Assembly (NCBI GenBank): GCA_041659545.1
Contig: JBAZYB010000214.1
Span: forward strand, 1 to 7,094
DNA from: Hyphomicrobium_A sp041659545
Lineage (GTDB): Bacteria > Pseudomonadota > Alphaproteobacteria > Rhizobiales > Hyphomicrobiaceae
Reading direction: 5' to 3'
Length of the DNA: 7,094 nt
Part shown: in pieces, positions 5,290 through 7,094 of the stretch
Layout of the letters: each line of letters begins with the position of its first letter
Numbering within the stretch: the first letter of the stretch is position 1
Position numbers and translations under genes: made by a program
The notes under the pieces: model-generated
Told to the model about the DNA's origin: nothing
Databases searched by the model: none
Seen by the model: the letters and a program-made list of their open reading frames with translations, nothing else

Positions 5290-5907
5290 GTGCTGCGCGT
5301 CGAACGACTGCAAGTTGCTGGACTTCCTCCCCTGACGTTCGAGGTCGCCGACGGCGAATGCCTCGCCGTCGAGGGACCCTCTGGTATCGGCAAAACCCGG
5401 TTGCTGCGGGCCCTGGCTGATCTTGATCCAGCGCCTGGTCGCGTCTCCCTGGAAGAGATCGAGCGTGCGGAAATGCCGGCACACGAATGGCGCAGAAACG
5501 TCCGCTACTGCGCCGCTGAGCCTGCTTGGTGGACTGACACACCACGCGGATGCCTCCCCCCCACCAACCCCGCGCGCACCGAGCGGCTGGTGCGCTCGCT
5601 GGATTTGGATTTGTCTTTATTGGATCGCCCCATCGCCGTCCTGTCGACCGGCGAACGTCAGCGATTGGCACTCATACGTGGGCTCTTGGACGAGCCCAAG
5701 GTCCTGCTCCTCGATGAGCCCACCGGCTCTCTCGATCCGCAAAGCGTCGCCCTCGTGGAAGAGCTGATTCGCTTCCAATTGCTGTCGGGGCGATGCGTCG
5801 TGCTCACCAGCCACGACGCGGCACAGATTGGCCGCCTCGCGCACGCCCGACTATTGCTCTCGAAGGAAAATACACCCCGGCAATCCCTGGCCCCGGACGC
5901 GTTATGA
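5290..5907 (+). CDS. fetA: ABC transporter ATPase, FetA/YbbL type
   Basis: This is the ATP-hydrolysing partner of the membrane protein encoded next to it. In E. coli, FetAB is reported to export iron and to raise resistance to oxidative stress. The 205-residue protein is compact, as usual for FetA. It shows Walker A GPSGIGKT (29-36), the signature LSTGE (118-122), Walker B VLLLDE (138-143), the D-loop SLD (147-149) and the H-loop histidine (His175 in LTSHD). The Q-loop is atypical: where FetA has CAQTP, this protein has CAAEP followed by AWW (74-81), so the conserved glutamine is replaced. GTG 5290 is chosen because AAGGGAGGG lies six bases upstream; a TTG at 5266 would add eight residues with no Shine-Dalgarno of its own. 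The stop overlaps the next ATG in an ATGA, showing tight coupling. Substrate is inferred from the partner and not proven. Confidence 0.85.
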   Translation: MLRVERLQVAGLPPLTFEVADGECLAVEGPSGIGKTRLLRALADLDPAPGRVSLEEIERAEMPAHEWRRNVRYCAAEPAWWTDTPRGCLPPTNPARTERLVRSLDLDLSLLDRPIAVLSTGERQRLALIRGLLDEPKVLLLDEPTGSLDPQSVALVEELIRFQLLSGRCVVLTSHDAAQIGRLAHARLLLSKENTPRQSLAPDAL

Positions 5908-6704
5908 CATATGTATCGCTGAGCTATTGGGATCTGTTGTTGGCGGCGGCGCTGCTCATCGCCAACGGTGCCATCTCCTGGGCTTTTCGCCTTGGGCTGG
6001 AAAAGAGCATCGCGATCGCCGCCGCACGCATGGTCGTGCAGCTCGCTCTCATCGGAGTCGTGCTCAAATTCATCTTTTCACAGGCATCGCCCCTGTGGAC
6101 GCTGATCATGGCACTGGTCATGGTCGTGGCCGCCGCGGTCGAGATCGTATCGCGCCTCAATGGCCGCATGCCGGCATCGCGGCTGTTCCGGCTCAGCTCG
6201 TCGACATTGCTGTTCGTTGGAACTTTTGTGACCGTATTTGGCGTCGGCGTCGTGATCGGCCCCGACCCGTGGTACGCGCCCCGCTTCATGCTGCCGATCC
6301 TTGGCATGGTGCTCGGCAACACCATGACGGCGATCACGCTCGTGCTCGATAGCCTCAGCGGCACAGCCCAACGCGAGCGAGCTGCCATCGAAGCGCGACT
6401 TGCTCTTGGGGCACGACGCTTTGAGGCGTTGTCGGGACCGCTGCGCAGCGCATTGCGCACCGGCATGACGCCCATGCTCAACGCCATGGCAACGACTGGC
6501 ATTGTTGCGCTGCCTGGCATGATGACCGGCCAGATCATCGCCGGTGCCGATCCTGTCGGTGCAGCCAAGTATCAGGTCCTAATCATGTTCCTGATCGCCG
6601 GCGCGACGGCGCTCGGTTCGCTTCTCGCCGCGGCCGGCGGCATCTTGCTGCTCACCGACGAACGTGAGCGATTGCGTCTGCCAGACCCTACCGACAAAAA
6701 ATAA
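5904..6704 (+). CDS. fetB: ABC transporter permease, FetB/YbbM type (UPF0014)
   Basis: FetB is the inner-membrane channel half of the FetAB transporter, a putative iron exporter in E. coli. The 266-residue product, close to the family's usual length of about 260, has about seven hydrophobic helices: residues 8-28, 36-58, 63-83, 99-119, 127-148, 191-213 and 224-250. Family signatures are LPILGMVLGNTMTA (130-143), the cytoplasmic coupling segment RAAIEARLALGARRFEAL (159-176) and GIVALPGMMTGQIIAGADP (199-217). ATG 5904 overlaps the fetA stop (ATGA). The frame stays open upstream to an ATG at 5793, but that extension lies inside fetA, is arginine-rich and is not a plausible membrane protein start. 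The stop codon lies within the left arm of the following hairpin. Transport of iron rather than another metal is inference from the family. Confidence 0.9.
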   Translation: MTYVSLSYWDLLLAAALLIANGAISWAFRLGLEKSIAIAAARMVVQLALIGVVLKFIFSQASPLWTLIMALVMVVAAAVEIVSRLNGRMPASRLFRLSSSTLLFVGTFVTVFGVGVVIGPDPWYAPRFMLPILGMVLGNTMTAITLVLDSLSGTAQRERAAIEARLALGARRFEALSGPLRSALRTGMTPMLNAMATTGIVALPGMMTGQIIAGADPVGAAKYQVLIMFLIAGATALGSLLAAAGGILLLTDERERLRLPDPTDKK

Positions 6705-6731
6705 AGCGCCCGCAGTCGAGGCGGGCGCTTT
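6703..6731. terminator. Bidirectional rho-independent terminator
   Basis: AAAGCGCCCGC (6703-6713) and GCGGGCGCTTT (6721-6731) form a perfect 11-bp stem with a seven-base loop (AGTCGAG). Read on the minus strand, the stem is followed by TTTATTTTTTG, a strong U-tract, so it terminates the alanine-rich gene well. Read on the plus strand it gives only TTT then ACG, so termination after fetB should be weaker. The fetB stop codon TAA (6702-6704) overlaps the stem. Confidence 0.9.
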
Positions 6732-6760
6732 ACGTACAGCTCTCTAGCGGAGAAGCGGTG

Positions 6761-7093
6761 TTACTCGTTGTGAGCCGGGGCAGCACCGGATGCATGATCC
6801 AGCGGCGGAACGACAGCCGGAGCCTTGCTCGCGGCGCTGGCCGCAACGGCGGCCGCAGCAGCTTCCTTGGCGGCGCTGGCAGCCGTCTCAGCTGCGACAG
6901 CCGCACGCTCTGCGGCAGCCGCTGCTGAAGCAGCCGCGGCTGCGGCCGCAGCACGATCCTGCTGAGAAATGGTGGGGACAGCGGGCTTCTGCGCAGCTGG
7001 CTGCGACAAAGCCTGACCGGCTTGCAATGCACCAGTCTCGACAACGCCACCAGTCGTCGCGGCGGCGGCCGCGGCCGGTGTCATGGATTCCAC
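6761..7093 (-). CDS. Alanine-rich low-complexity protein, possibly partial
   Basis: The frame ends at TAA (plus-strand 6761-6763) and stays open to the window edge. Possible starts are GTG 7093 and ATG 7084, the latter preceded by GGAAT at a short distance, but the gene may begin outside the window. Of the 110 visible residues more than 40% are alanine. Residues about 47-90 form long alanine runs broken by Glu, Arg, Lys and Ser, for example AERAAVAAETAASAAKEAAA, which should be strongly helical. Pro/Gln-rich stretches flank this on both sides, and no membrane helix or enzyme motif is visible. The strong terminator 29 bases past the stop supports a real minus-strand gene, and the other frames give only Arg/Pro/Leu-rich products. 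It could be the tail of a larger structural, DNA-binding or envelope-spanning protein; I do not recognise it. Confidence 0.6.
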   Translation of the reverse strand: MESMTPAAAAAATTGGVVETGALQAGQALSQPAAQKPAVPTISQQDRAAAAAAAASAAAAAERAAVAAETAASAAKEAAAAAVAASAASKAPAVVPPLDHASGAAPAHNE

Positions 7094-7094
7094 A

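Noticed and set aside
5793..5903. N-terminal extension of fetB to ATG 5793
   Set aside because: It lies entirely within fetA in another frame, is Arg/Pro-rich and is unlike FetB N-termini. The ATGA overlap at 5904 is the normal start arrangement.
5924..6568. 214-residue minus-strand frame over fetB
   Set aside because: It is antisense to fetB, Ser/Arg/Met-rich and without membrane or enzyme features. It reflects codon bias of the hydrophobic fetB sequence.

Overview
The window is GC-rich chromosomal DNA from an alphaproteobacterium, most likely of the order Hyphomicrobiales (Rhizobiales). The placement rests on gene content: a ChpT-type histidine phosphotransferase and an EipA/DUF1134 protein, both essentially alphaproteobacterial families, together with a Rhizobiales-style bactofilin and a membrane-anchored coiled-coil protein. 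A budding or polar-growing relative of Hyphomicrobium is a reasonable guess, but the genus cannot be fixed from this sequence. I see no mobile element, CRISPR array, tRNA or rRNA.

Layout, left to right. Positions 1-345 carry no convincing gene, although the stretch is rich in small palindromes and has one short ORF with a good ribosome binding site. A bactofilin gene follows on the plus strand (346-864), its start fixed by a perfect AGGAGG. Three genes then run on the minus strand, read from right to left: cysQ (4349 to 3507), eipA (3417 to 2521) and a 489-residue membrane-anchored coiled-coil protein (2362 to 893). The coiled-coil gene converges on the bactofilin gene with only 28 bases between them. 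A 226-base divergent region (4350-4575) separates cysQ from chpT, which is on the plus strand (4576-5217). After chpT come two translationally coupled plus-strand genes for a FetAB-type ABC transporter (5290-5907 and 5904-6704). An 11-bp perfect hairpin at 6703-6731 closes that unit and also serves the convergent gene beyond it. The last gene, on the minus strand, encodes a protein of more than 40% alanine and reaches the window edge.

How the genes relate. The left half is a cell-envelope and morphogenesis neighbourhood: a cytoskeletal bactofilin, an inner-membrane protein with a long cytoplasmic coiled coil, and a periplasmic envelope-integrity protein. ChpT passes phosphate from CckA to CtrA and CpdR, and in Brucella CtrA directly activates eipA, so cell-cycle control and envelope maintenance lie close together here. 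CysQ (PAP/sulfur metabolism) and FetAB (putative metal export) look like independent housekeeping neighbours. The least described items are the coiled-coil protein with its internal repeats, the ABC ATPase lacking the usual Q-loop glutamine, and the alanine-rich protein.
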